A DNA stretch of 51,501 nucleotides from Actinomadura rubrisoli (GTDB lineage: Bacteria; Actinomycetota; Actinomycetes; Streptosporangiales; Streptosporangiaceae). A model generated the notes under the pieces. The model worked only from the letters and a program-made list of their open reading frames with translations, did not search any database and was not told the origin of the DNA. The position numbers were made by a program, and so were the translations under genes. The stretch is taken from positions 1 through 51,501 of the forward strand of contig NZ_SMKU01000021.1 of NCBI RefSeq assembly GCF_004349215.1. Reading direction: 5' to 3'. This document shows positions 43,837 to 51,501 of the stretch, in pieces; position 1 is the first letter of the stretch; every line of letters begins with the position of its first letter.

Positions 43837-46041
43837 ATGGCGAAACATCGGTTCGGAGTCCGCCGTCGACCGCGTGAACTGAGACGCACCGGAACGGCAA
43901 TGGCTCTGGCTCTCACGATGGCGGCCGCTCTGGTATCGGTCGTCGTCTCGACAGCACTCACAACGGCGCCGGCGTCGGCCGCGCCGGACAAGCCGAAGGC
44001 GATCGTGGCGATCGGCGACAGCTACATCTCAGGCGAGGCGGGCCGGTGGGCCGGCAACGCCAACACCGGGGCCGGGGGGACCGCGTGGGGCACCGACCTC
44101 GCCGCGATCTCCTGCCTGCCCGACCGGGAGGACCGCTGCGACCACGAGCCGAGCCTGGTCTACCTGGACGGCTCCGACGTCGACAAGGGCAACGGGTGCC
44201 ACAAGTCGAGAATGGCGGAGATCAAAGGCGCCGAAATCGACGGGGTAGGGGAGCGTGAGAGGTTCAACCTCGCCTGCTCGGGGGCGACCACCGACAGCAT
44301 CCTGCGCACCATCTTCAAGGGGCAGGCGCCGCAGATCACGCAACTGGAGTCCACCGCCGCGTCGTACAACGTCACCACGGTCGTCGTGTCCATCAGCGGC
44401 AACGACCTGAGATTCGGTGACATCATCGGGAAATGCGCCGAGGCGTACCTTCGCGGGGGAGCGCTTTGCAGCGTCAGCGAGGCGCGGAATCTTGAGAACC
44501 GGCTTCCGGAGGTCAGGAGCAAGGTCGTCGAAACGCTGCGGGAGATCCACAGGGTCATGCAGGCCAGTGGCCAGGACCGCGGCAGCTACCGCTTGATCCT
44601 TCAGTCCTATCCGACACCCATCCCGACGGGCGACAAGTACCGCTGGCGCGAGCGCGGCGCCTTCTGGGAGCGGTACCGGCGGGGCGGCTGCCCGTTCCTG
44701 GACGCCGACACCGACTGGGCCAACAAGTCCCTGGTTCCGGGCATCAGGGACATGCTGCGCGACGCCGCGTTCTCCACCGACGCCTCGTTCCTGGACCTGT
44801 CCGAAGCGTTCGCCGGACATGAGCTGTGCACGAACGAGGCCGATCAGGCCGGCAGCCAGCACAGTCGGGCCAACCCACTGAGGGCGGAGGACGCGGAATG
44901 GGTCCGCTGGCTGCCCTACCTGAGGTCGCGCACGTTCCCCTGGGAGAGCCAGGGGCACCAGCAGGAGGCCATTCACCCCAACGCCTTCGGGCAAGAGGCA
45001 CTGAGCGCCTGTCTGACCAAGATGGTCGCCGCCTCTCCCACGCCCGGCCAGGCGTTCCGGTGCAAGGGAGCAGCCAGGGCCAAGCCGGCGGACGTGCAGG
45101 TGCAGAGGGAGATCGTGCACCAGGAGTCCTGGGGCCGCATCCTCAACGGCCGGGGCGGCCGCCCTGCCGTGTTCACCTACGGCGGCCAGCAGCACGCCTT
45201 CGCCAGTGACGGCAACTGCCTGGAGCACATGTGGTGGTCGGCGGCCAGCGGTCCGCGCCGGGACCAGTGGGGTTGCGGCATCAACAGCGTCCCGGCCGCG
45301 TACGTCGGCGCCGGCCAGCAGCACGTCTTCGCCGCAGGCGGGGGTTGCCTGGAACACTTCTGGTGGGAGGGCGGCACCGAGATCAAACGGAACCGGTGGG
45401 GGTGCGGCATCGACAGTGCGCCGGCCGGGTTCCTCTACGGTGAGCAGCAGCACGCCTTCGCCAAGAGCGGTAATTGCTTGGAACACTTCTGGTGGGAACC
45501 GGGCCGCGCGAGCAACGACATCCAGCGCAACCGATGGGGCTGCGGCATCGACGGCTACCCGGCTGTTTTCGTCGACGGTGAGCAGCAGCACGCCTTCGCC
45601 AAGAACGGTAATTGCTTGGAACACTTCTGGTGGGAACCGGGCCGCGCGAGCAACGACATCCAACATGACCAGTGGGGCTGCGGCATCGACAGCCCTCCGG
45701 CCGTTTTCGTCCAGGGCAGGCAGCAGCACGCCTTCGCCAAGAACGGTGAGTGCCTGGAACACTTCTGGTGGGAGCCGGGCAATAGCGTCCAGCACGACCA
45801 GTGGGGCTGCGGCATCGACACCCCTCCGGCCGCGTTCGCCTCCGGTGAGCAGCAGCACGCCTTCGCCACGAAGGACAACTGCGTGGAGCACTTCTGGTGG
45901 GAGCGCGACCGGCCGATTCGTCGCGACCGGTGGGGCTGCGGCGTCGATGGCAATGTGAACGGGTTCGCCAGCGGAGACCAGCAACACGTCTTCGCCCACG
46001 GCCAAAGGCAGCCGACCCAGCATTTCTGGTACGCCGGATGA
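43837..46041 (+). CDS. Secreted SGNH/GDSL hydrolase with C-terminal seven-repeat beta-propeller domain
   Basis: A 734-residue exported protein; ATG follows AAGGGG. The signal peptide ends near 48 (ASA-A). The hydrolase (about 52-400) has GDSY (Ser62), the SISGNDL block and IHPNAFGQ with His380, i.e. the SGNH triad, plus several Cys for extracellular disulfides. Residues 427-734 hold seven repeats of about 41-46 residues with the pattern QQHAFA..G.CLEHFWWE, an acidic/basic linker and D.WGCGID..PA.F. The seventh repeat lacks the WGCGID strand, while QESWGRI just before repeat 1 could supply it, so a velcro-closed seven-bladed propeller like PLL/fucose lectins is likely. It probably binds glycans and presents an esterase to them. 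The two halves' joint substrate is unknown. Confidence 0.88.
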   Translation: MAKHRFGVRRRPRELRRTGTAMALALTMAAALVSVVVSTALTTAPASAAPDKPKAIVAIGDSYISGEAGRWAGNANTGAGGTAWGTDLAAISCLPDREDRCDHEPSLVYLDGSDVDKGNGCHKSRMAEIKGAEIDGVGERERFNLACSGATTDSILRTIFKGQAPQITQLESTAASYNVTTVVVSISGNDLRFGDIIGKCAEAYLRGGALCSVSEARNLENRLPEVRSKVVETLREIHRVMQASGQDRGSYRLILQSYPTPIPTGDKYRWRERGAFWERYRRGGCPFLDADTDWANKSLVPGIRDMLRDAAFSTDASFLDLSEAFAGHELCTNEADQAGSQHSRANPLRAEDAEWVRWLPYLRSRTFPWESQGHQQEAIHPNAFGQEALSACLTKMVAASPTPGQAFRCKGAARAKPADVQVQREIVHQESWGRILNGRGGRPAVFTYGGQQHAFASDGNCLEHMWWSAASGPRRDQWGCGINSVPAAYVGAGQQHVFAAGGGCLEHFWWEGGTEIKRNRWGCGIDSAPAGFLYGEQQHAFAKSGNCLEHFWWEPGRASNDIQRNRWGCGIDGYPAVFVDGEQQHAFAKNGNCLEHFWWEPGRASNDIQHDQWGCGIDSPPAVFVQGRQQHAFAKNGECLEHFWWEPGNSVQHDQWGCGIDTPPAAFASGEQQHAFATKDNCVEHFWWERDRPIRRDRWGCGVDGNVNGFASGDQQHVFAHGQRQPTQHFWYAG
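45439..45714 (+). repeat. Near-identical 138-base tandem repeats encoding propeller blades 3 and 4
   Basis: Units beginning at 45439 and 45577 (138 bases apart, 46 codons) are almost identical over their first 90 or so bases, including synonymous positions. The other blades are clearly more diverged in DNA. This points to recent in-frame duplication or gene conversion within the propeller. Confidence 0.8.
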
Positions 46042-46274
46042 AGCAGGAACCGAGATAGCAGCACAACGCCGAACGACCAGATGAGGTCCCCGGAGTCCGG
46101 CCTTCGATCAGAAGCGCCCGGGCACCGGGGGCCTCGACGCGATGCAACCGCGCGGCCTGTTTCCCACCGTTTCCCGCCGGCCGGTGGCCCGGAGCGGTCT
46201 GGGGCGGTCTGGCGCGGACGGGGTGGGGGCGGTGCCCTGGCGGTGGGGTCCGCCAGGGCACCGGGCTCACCGTG

Positions 46275-46616
46275 TCAGCAGTGGCCGTCGTGGATCAGGT
46301 GCATGTCGATCGTCCAGGTCCAGCTGTTGCGGTGCTCGCCGTGCGGAGGGACGCAGACCTCGTAGTTGTCATACGGGAAGTACTGGCGGACCTTGATGCG
46401 GTCGACCGAGTCGTCGCAGTTGTGCCACACCGCGTCGTTGCCCTCGTGGTACGGCCCGCCGGGCGCGCAGGGGAGGGCGGCGTCGCGGAGGACGGTGCTG
46501 GAGACGGGCGGAGACGGCTTGGCCGGCGCCGCGGAGGCGCCCGCCGCCTGCGCGCTGCCGGTGAGCACCGTGGTGAGCGCGATGGCGCCGAGGAGTCCGG
46601 CGTAGAGCTTTCTCAT
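46275..46616 (-). CDS. Small secreted four-cysteine protein, unknown function
   Basis: A 113-residue precursor from ATG 46616. A classical signal peptide (MRKLYAGLLGAIALTTVLTG, cut near AQA-A at 25) precedes a low-complexity Ala/Pro linker and a mature domain of about 70 residues rich in aromatic residues, with four cysteines (LPC, HNC, EVC, final Cys) that could form two disulfides, and WTWTIDMH near the end. I do not recognise the family. It is divergent from the STAND gene and convergent with the propeller hydrolase gene. Confidence 0.7.
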   Translation of the reverse strand: MRKLYAGLLGAIALTTVLTGSAQAAGASAAPAKPSPPVSSTVLRDAALPCAPGGPYHEGNDAVWHNCDDSVDRIKVRQYFPYDNYEVCVPPHGEHRNSWTWTIDMHLIHDGHC

Positions 46617-46910
46617 TGCTGGGTCTTCCCTTCGAGATGCCGGGGCCGGCCGATTTTCGGTCGCGGCCGGCGGTCCGATTACGGATGGTTCCGGGGCGGG
46701 TATTTGTGCTGCCTCACCTCCTGTTGTGTTCGCCGGTCGCCCCGGGCTGGTTGGCCGCCTGAGGTCATGTGTAGTGCAGCGGGATTGTTTAGGATCGGAG
46801 GCGGCCGCTGAAGAAAGAAAGGCCGAAGAAAGCCGGTCCGCGACCGGTTCGAAGAGGTGTGCCGTCCGGTACGGTTCCAGCTGGAGAATTGACGTGGCCG
46901 GGGGTGGGAT
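46617..46910. other. Divergent intergenic region
   Basis: These 294 bases separate the small secreted protein (leftward) from the STAND protein (rightward) and should hold both promoters. The stretch is locally less GC-rich around 46680-46830. Short palindromic runs such as CCGGTCGCGACCGG-like sequence near 46840 occur, but no clear operator, RNA gene or extra coding frame with a ribosome site was found. Confidence 0.4.
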
Positions 46911-49769
46911 ATGCCGCGCCGAGAGCGTCCGCTCGCCGAGGGTGACGGTGCACTGCTGCGGTTCGCGCGGGACCTGAGGTCGTTGCGGGAACGCGCGGGC
47001 AGGCCGACTTACCGGGAGCTGAGCGAACGAGCGCACTATTCGGAGGCGGCCCTGTCGCAGGCCGCCGCGGGGCGCAAATTACCCAGCCTGGCGGTCACTC
47101 TGGCCTACGTACGGGCCTGCGGCGGCAGCGTCCGGGAGTGGGAGGACCGCTGGCGCGCGGTGGCGGCGGACCTGGAGCCGCCGGAGCCGGCCGGGCAGAA
47201 GGGCTCGCCCTACGCGGGGCTGGTCGCGTTCCAGCCGGAGGACGCCGACCGGTTCTTCGGCAGGGCGCGCCTGGTGGAGGAGCTGTCGTCCCGGCTGGAG
47301 GCGTCCCGCGTCGTCGTCGTCTTCGGCGCGTCCGGCGCCGGAAAGTCCTCGCTGCTGCGGGCCGGGCTGATTCCCCGGCTGGACGGGCCGGTGCTGCTGT
47401 TCACCCCCGGCGTGCATCCGCTGGAGGAGTGCGGGATCCACCTCGCCCGCCGCACCGGCGCACCGGTGCCGCCGCTGGGGGACGACCCGCGCGCGCTTCA
47501 CCGGGCCGTGCGGACGGCCGCGCCGGACGGCACCGAGCTGGTGATCGTGGTCGACCAGTTCGAGGAGGTGTTCACCCTCTGCCGCGACGAGGAGGAGCGG
47601 GGCCGCTTCATCGACGCGCTGCTCACGGCGGCGGGGGCCGGCAACAGCGGGTGCCGGGTCGTCCTGGGGGTGCGCGCGGACTTCTACACCCACTGCACCG
47701 CCTACCCCGACCTGGTCGAGGCCCTGCGCGACGGTCACGTCACCGTCGGCCCGATGACCTCGGACGAGCTGCGCCTGGCGATCACCCAGCCCGCCGTCCG
47801 CGCCGGCTGCGCGGTGGAGTCGGCCCTGCTCGCCGAGCTGGTCGCGCAGGCGACCAAGCGCGTCGGCGTGCTGCCGCTGCTGTCGCACTCGCTGCTGGAG
47901 ACCTGGCGCCGGCGCCGGGGCAACACGCTGACGCTCGCCGGATACCACGCCTCGGGCGGCATCGAGGGCGCGCTCGCCCAGACCGCCGAGTCGGTGTACG
48001 GCGGGCTGTCGGAGGCGCAGCGCCGCCTGGTGAAGGACCTGCTGCTGCGGCTGACCGCGCTCGGCGAGGGCACCGAGGACACCAAGCGGCGCGTGAGCCG
48101 CGGCGAGCTCGGCGATGACGACGACACCCGCCGGGTCCTGGATCACCTGGCGGACAGCCGTCTGATCGCGCTGGACGTCGACAGCGTCGAGATCTCGCAC
48201 GAGGCGCTGATCGGGTCGTGGCCGCGGCTGCGCGACTGGCTCGCCGAGGACCGCGAGGGGCTGCGCCTGCACCGGGAGCTGACGGCGGCGACCGACGCGT
48301 GGGAGGCGCTGCGCCACGACGCGGGCGCGCTGTACCGCGGCGTCAGGCTGGAGCGGACGGCCGAATGGGCCGCGGCCGGGGGCGGCGCGTCCCTCACCGG
48401 ACGGGAGCGGGCCTTCCTCGACGCCAGCCTCGCCGCCGAGCGGGCCGAGCGCGGCCTCGCCCGCCGCAACAGCCGCCGCCTGCGGCAGGCCGTGGCGCTG
48501 CTCAGCGCCCTGCTGGCGCTGACCGGCGCCGCGACGGCCTACGCCGTCAGCACCGAGCGCTCGGTGTCACGGCAGCGGGACACGGCCCTGTCCGAGATCG
48601 TCGCGGGCAAGGCGGCGGCTCTGCGCAGGACGGACCCGCCGCTGGCCGCCCAGCTCAGCATGGCCGCCTACCAGCTCGCGCCGACCCGCGCGGCGCGGGC
48701 GAGCGTGCTCGCCGCGCTCCCCTTCCCCAACCGGCGGCGCATGGCGGGGCACCAGGCGAACGTGAACTCCGTGGCGTTCAGCCACGACGGCCGCACCGTC
48801 GTCACCACCAGCCATGACCGCACCGCGCGGCTCTGGGACGCCGCCGATCCCGGCCGCTCCGCGCAGTTATCGGTGCTCTCCGGCCATACCAGCTCGGTGA
48901 ACGCGGCGGCGTTCCGTCCCGACGGGCGCGTGCTGGTGACCGCGGGCTGGGACCGCACGGCCAGGCTCTGGGACGTCTCCGACCGCCGCCGCCCCTTCGG
49001 GCTGTCGACGCTCCGCAAGCACACCGGCCAGGTCAACGCGGTGGCGTTCAGCCCGGACGGCCGCACCGTCGCGGCGGTGAGCGCCGACCGCACCGCGACG
49101 CTGTGGGACGTCGCCGATCCCCGGAGGCCCCGCGCGCTGCGCACCCTCTCCGGGCACACCGCGGAGGTGGTCGCCGTGGCGTTCCGCCCGGACGGGCGGA
49201 TGCTGGCCACCGCGAGCTTCGACCGCACCGTCGCGCTCTGGGACCTGGCGAAGACCCGCCCGCCCACGTTCCTCAAGGGTCACGAACGCGGGGTGACCTG
49301 GGTCGCCTTCAGCCCCGACGGCGCGAGGCTCGCCTCCTCCGGCCAGGACGGGACGGCGCGGATCTGGGACCCGGCCCGCGGACGTGAAGTCGGGACGCTG
49401 ACCGGCCACGACGACATCGTCCGGTCGGTCGCGTTCAGCCCGGACGGCCGCAGCGTCGCCACCGCGGGCGAGGACAGGACCGCGCGGCTGTGGGACGTGT
49501 CGGGGCCAGGCGGCCACCGCCAGATCGCGGTCATGGAGGCCCACTCCGACGTCCTCTCGTCGGTGGCGTTCAGTCCCGACGGGCGCGCCATCGTGACCGG
49601 CAGCGACGACGACACGGCCGTGCGGTGGGGGTTCCCGGCTGCCTGGCCCGGGCCGATCGATGTGCTCCAGGCCGAGGCGTGGCTGTGCGGGGCCGCCTCC
49701 CCGCCGATCAGCTCGGCCGACTGGGCCGCCTACTTCCCGGGCGTCGACTACCGCCCGCCCTGCCGGTAG
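46911..49769 (+). CDS. HTH-STAND NTPase-transmembrane-WD40 signalling protein
   Basis: A 952-residue protein. An N-terminal XRE-like helix-turn-helix (about 12-75; SEAALSQAAAGRKLPSL) precedes an nSTAND1-type NTPase (about 100-480): Walker A FGASGAGKSS with Lys145, Walker B LVIVVDQFEEVF, and the HEALIGSWPRL block near the module end. A single hydrophobic helix (about 527-546, VALLSALLALTGAATAYAV) follows, then about seven WD40 repeats (610-905; GHQANVNSVAFSHDG.., ARLWD). STAND proteins are switch ATPases that assemble on ligand sensing. This HTH-STAND-TM-WD40 order is frequent in actinomycetes but its function is not established; regulation or defence are both conceivable. Confidence 0.9.
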   Translation: MPRRERPLAEGDGALLRFARDLRSLRERAGRPTYRELSERAHYSEAALSQAAAGRKLPSLAVTLAYVRACGGSVREWEDRWRAVAADLEPPEPAGQKGSPYAGLVAFQPEDADRFFGRARLVEELSSRLEASRVVVVFGASGAGKSSLLRAGLIPRLDGPVLLFTPGVHPLEECGIHLARRTGAPVPPLGDDPRALHRAVRTAAPDGTELVIVVDQFEEVFTLCRDEEERGRFIDALLTAAGAGNSGCRVVLGVRADFYTHCTAYPDLVEALRDGHVTVGPMTSDELRLAITQPAVRAGCAVESALLAELVAQATKRVGVLPLLSHSLLETWRRRRGNTLTLAGYHASGGIEGALAQTAESVYGGLSEAQRRLVKDLLLRLTALGEGTEDTKRRVSRGELGDDDDTRRVLDHLADSRLIALDVDSVEISHEALIGSWPRLRDWLAEDREGLRLHRELTAATDAWEALRHDAGALYRGVRLERTAEWAAAGGGASLTGRERAFLDASLAAERAERGLARRNSRRLRQAVALLSALLALTGAATAYAVSTERSVSRQRDTALSEIVAGKAAALRRTDPPLAAQLSMAAYQLAPTRAARASVLAALPFPNRRRMAGHQANVNSVAFSHDGRTVVTTSHDRTARLWDAADPGRSAQLSVLSGHTSSVNAAAFRPDGRVLVTAGWDRTARLWDVSDRRRPFGLSTLRKHTGQVNAVAFSPDGRTVAAVSADRTATLWDVADPRRPRALRTLSGHTAEVVAVAFRPDGRMLATASFDRTVALWDLAKTRPPTFLKGHERGVTWVAFSPDGARLASSGQDGTARIWDPARGREVGTLTGHDDIVRSVAFSPDGRSVATAGEDRTARLWDVSGPGGHRQIAVMEAHSDVLSSVAFSPDGRAIVTGSDDDTAVRWGFPAAWPGPIDVLQAEAWLCGAASPPISSADWAAYFPGVDYRPPCR

Positions 49770-49806
49770 GCGCGTGCCGGTGGGCGCGCGCCGGTGGGCG
49801 CGTGGA

Positions 49807-50634
49807 TCAGGTGGCGAGAAAGGCCAGGAGGTCCTCGTTGAAGCGGTCCTTGTCGCCGGGGACGAGGGCGATGCCGTGGGAGCCGCCCTCGTAGACCTTG
49901 AGGGTGGCGTCCGGGATGAGCTCGGCGGCCTTGCGGCCCGTGGCGTCGATGGGGACGATCTGGTCGTCGTCGCCGTGGACGACCAGGGTCGGGACGTCGA
50001 ACTTCCTCAGGTCGTCGTGGAACTCGGTCCGGGCGAAGGCGTCCACGCACTTGAGCCCGGCCTGGATGCTCTCGTGCATGGCCATGAACCAGAAGGCGTC
50101 CTTGTTCCCCTGGGTGGCCTTGGTGCCCGGACGGCCAGCGCTGAAGAACCCCTCCGCCGAGTCCTTCCAGTACTGCGAACGTTCGGTGAGGATGCCCTTC
50201 TTGATGGCCTCGAACGCCTCGGCGGGCACGCCCTCGGGGTTGGCGTCGGTCCGGAGCATCAGCGGCGGGATGGCCGACAGCAGCACGGCCTTGGCGATCC
50301 GGCCGGTGCCGTGCCGGCCGATGTAGCGGGCGAGTTCGCCGCCGCCCATCGAGTGGGCGACGAGGGTGACGTCGCGCAGGTCCAGCGCCTGGATCAGGTC
50401 GTTCAGGTCGTCGGCGAAGGTGTCGAAGTCGTAGCCGTCCCACGGCTGGGCGGAACGGCCGTGCCCGCGCCGGTCGTGGGCGATGCCCCGGAAGCCGTTG
50501 CCGGCCACGCATCTCATCTGGTCTTCCCAGGCGTCGGCGTTGAGCGGCCAGCCGTGGCTGAACACCACCGGCGGCCCGCTGCCCCAGTCCTTGTAGAAGA
50601 TCTCGACCCCGTCGCGCGTCGTGACGAAACCCAT
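49807..50634 (-). CDS. Non-haem chloroperoxidase/esterase-type alpha/beta hydrolase
   Basis: A 275-residue hydrolase. FSHGWPLNADAWEDQM gives the oxyanion loop, HDRRGHGRS the cap strand, VAHSMGGGELARYIGRHG the nucleophile elbow, VVHGDDDQIVPI the Asp and GGSHGIALV the His. The match to cofactor-free bromo/chloroperoxidases (perhydrolases) and arylesterases is strong over the full length. Halogenation is a side reaction through peracids; the physiological substrate is unknown. It is monocistronic, with an IclR regulator gene 130 bases upstream on the same strand. Confidence 0.93.
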   Translation of the reverse strand: MGFVTTRDGVEIFYKDWGSGPPVVFSHGWPLNADAWEDQMRCVAGNGFRGIAHDRRGHGRSAQPWDGYDFDTFADDLNDLIQALDLRDVTLVAHSMGGGELARYIGRHGTGRIAKAVLLSAIPPLMLRTDANPEGVPAEAFEAIKKGILTERSQYWKDSAEGFFSAGRPGTKATQGNKDAFWFMAMHESIQAGLKCVDAFARTEFHDDLRKFDVPTLVVHGDDDQIVPIDATGRKAAELIPDATLKVYEGGSHGIALVPGDKDRFNEDLLAFLAT

Positions 50635-50764
50635 CCTGCGCCCCCTCGCCGCTCATCGGTGGAATCCAGGCGGACGCGCACGAGCCCGCCCGCCCCACGA
50701 CGGGCGATACCCCGGGCGATGACCGACTAGGCCATGGACGGGTCAACAGGTCATCAGGGACGCG

Positions 50765-51501
50765 TCAGCCGGGTTCGCTCTCGTCGAGCAGGCGGAGGGC
50801 GCGGCTCGCTCCCGGGATGCGGGCCAGGTTGGCGCTGATCCTGTCGGCGGTGGCGCGGACGGCCTCGGCGAGGGACGCCAGGCGACGGCTGTCCAGGACC
50901 ACGGTCGCGATGGCGGCGACGGTCGTCCCGGCGGGGTCGTGGACGGGCGCGGCGACGCACGCGAGCGGCGGCAGGGCGGACTCGTAGTCGAACGCCACGC
51001 CGTGGTCGCGCACGCCGGTGAGCCGCCGGGTCCACTCCGTCCTGGGATACCCGTCGGGCGCGGCGGCCCGCGGCCGGGACGCCTTGATCGCCGCTTCGGC
51101 CGCGCTCGCGACGGGGAGGACGGCTCCCGGGCGCAGGGGCCAGACCTCGTCGGCCCGCCCCAGCACCCCCGCGACGATCAGGGCGTCCGAGGCGTTGAGG
51201 ACGGCGACGCTCACGCTCTCCCCGACCGTGATGGCGAGCTGCCGCGCGGGACGGGCGGCGGCCGTCCGCAGCACGGGCGCCGGCTCCCACATCTGCCCCA
51301 GCCGGAACGCGCGGGCGCCGACCCGGTAGCGGCCGCCCTCCCCGCGGTGCACGGCGCCCAGGGCGACGAGCTGGTCCAGCAGCCGGTGCGTGGTGGACTT
51401 GGGCAGCCCGGTCGCCGACGACAGCTGCGTCAGCCCCGCCTCACCGAGCCGCGCCAGCTCCTCCAGCACGAGGAACGCGCCCTCCAGCACCCCGCGGCCC
51501 C
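50765..51501 (-). CDS. IclR-family transcriptional regulator (5' end outside window)
   Basis: At least 241 residues are visible; the frame stays open through the right edge. GTG 51490 would be a possible start, but the preceding codons read Gly-Arg-Gly before VLEGAFLVLEEL, as in full-length IclR proteins, so the gene probably continues. The winged helix contains LTQLSSATGLPKSTTHRLLDQLVALGAV; the effector domain contains SVSVAVLNASDALIVAGV and LACVAAPVHDPAGTTVAAIATVV. Its target is unknown; the downstream chloroperoxidase-type gene is one candidate. Confidence 0.9.
   Translation of the reverse strand, partial: GRGVLEGAFLVLEELARLGEAGLTQLSSATGLPKSTTHRLLDQLVALGAVHRGEGGRYRVGARAFRLGQMWEPAPVLRTAAARPARQLAITVGESVSVAVLNASDALIVAGVLGRADEVWPLRPGAVLPVASAAEAAIKASRPRAAAPDGYPRTEWTRRLTGVRDHGVAFDYESALPPLACVAAPVHDPAGTTVAAIATVVLDSRRLASLAEAVRATADRISANLARIPGASRALRLLDESEPG

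Noticed and set aside
44029..46270. Minus-strand frames antisense to the propeller hydrolase
   Set aside because: They mirror the repeats of the plus-strand protein and lack ribosome sites or family features.

Overview
The window is very GC-rich with strongly G/C-biased third codon positions, GTG and TTG starts, many ATGA/GTGA gene overlaps and two dense secondary-metabolite regions. This fits a filamentous actinomycete; a relative of Actinomadura or Streptosporangiales is a guess from gene content, not a demonstrated placement. No rRNA, tRNA, CRISPR array or intact insertion sequence was seen.

Region A (1-21633) is a hybrid type I polyketide/nonribosomal peptide cluster. A giant PKS gene on the minus strand runs off the left edge: a KSQ-AT-ACP loading module, a complete KS-AT-DH-KR-ACP module and the KS-AT start of a further module. 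Upstream of it in the same operon are a type II thioesterase and an unusual thioesterase-like protein with a Cys at the nucleophile elbow. A stand-alone C-A-PCP NRPS runs rightwards. Past a strong hairpin lie a SARP activator and a second type II thioesterase (minus), then a coupled three-gene operon (PLP ammonia-lyase, stand-alone E2-type acyltransferase, FrsA-like hydrolase) and a DrrAB-type exporter. Six copies of a TAGGGG box sit in the two divergent promoter regions of this cluster and may be the SARP operators.

Region B (21752-34015) is mostly ordinary accessory metabolism: cytochrome bd oxidase (cydAB), a cytochrome P450, a PhnB-like VOC protein, a CBS-BON protein, an iron-uptake pair efeO-efeB with no adjacent efeU, a lipoprotein phosphoesterase, and an aldolase/acylating acetaldehyde dehydrogenase pair from meta-cleavage catabolism. 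The hydratase that normally accompanies that pair is reduced to a 48-residue remnant. A divergent IclR regulator follows.

Region C (34166-43592) is a second biosynthetic locus with an unusual gene set. It holds an IucA/IucC-type (NIS) synthetase convergent with a four-gene minus-strand operon: a squalene/class II terpene cyclase-like protein with a DVDN motif, a 65-residue unknown protein, a thioester-reductase-like SDR and a fold-type III PLP decarboxylase. Two divergent P450s and a KstR-like TetR regulator complete it. I do not recognise this combination and regard it as the best candidate for an undescribed pathway.

Region D (43837-51501) encodes a secreted SGNH hydrolase fused to what reads as a seven-bladed beta-propeller, a small secreted four-Cys protein, an HTH-STAND NTPase-TM-WD40 protein, a chloroperoxidase-type alpha/beta hydrolase and an IclR regulator cut by the right edge.
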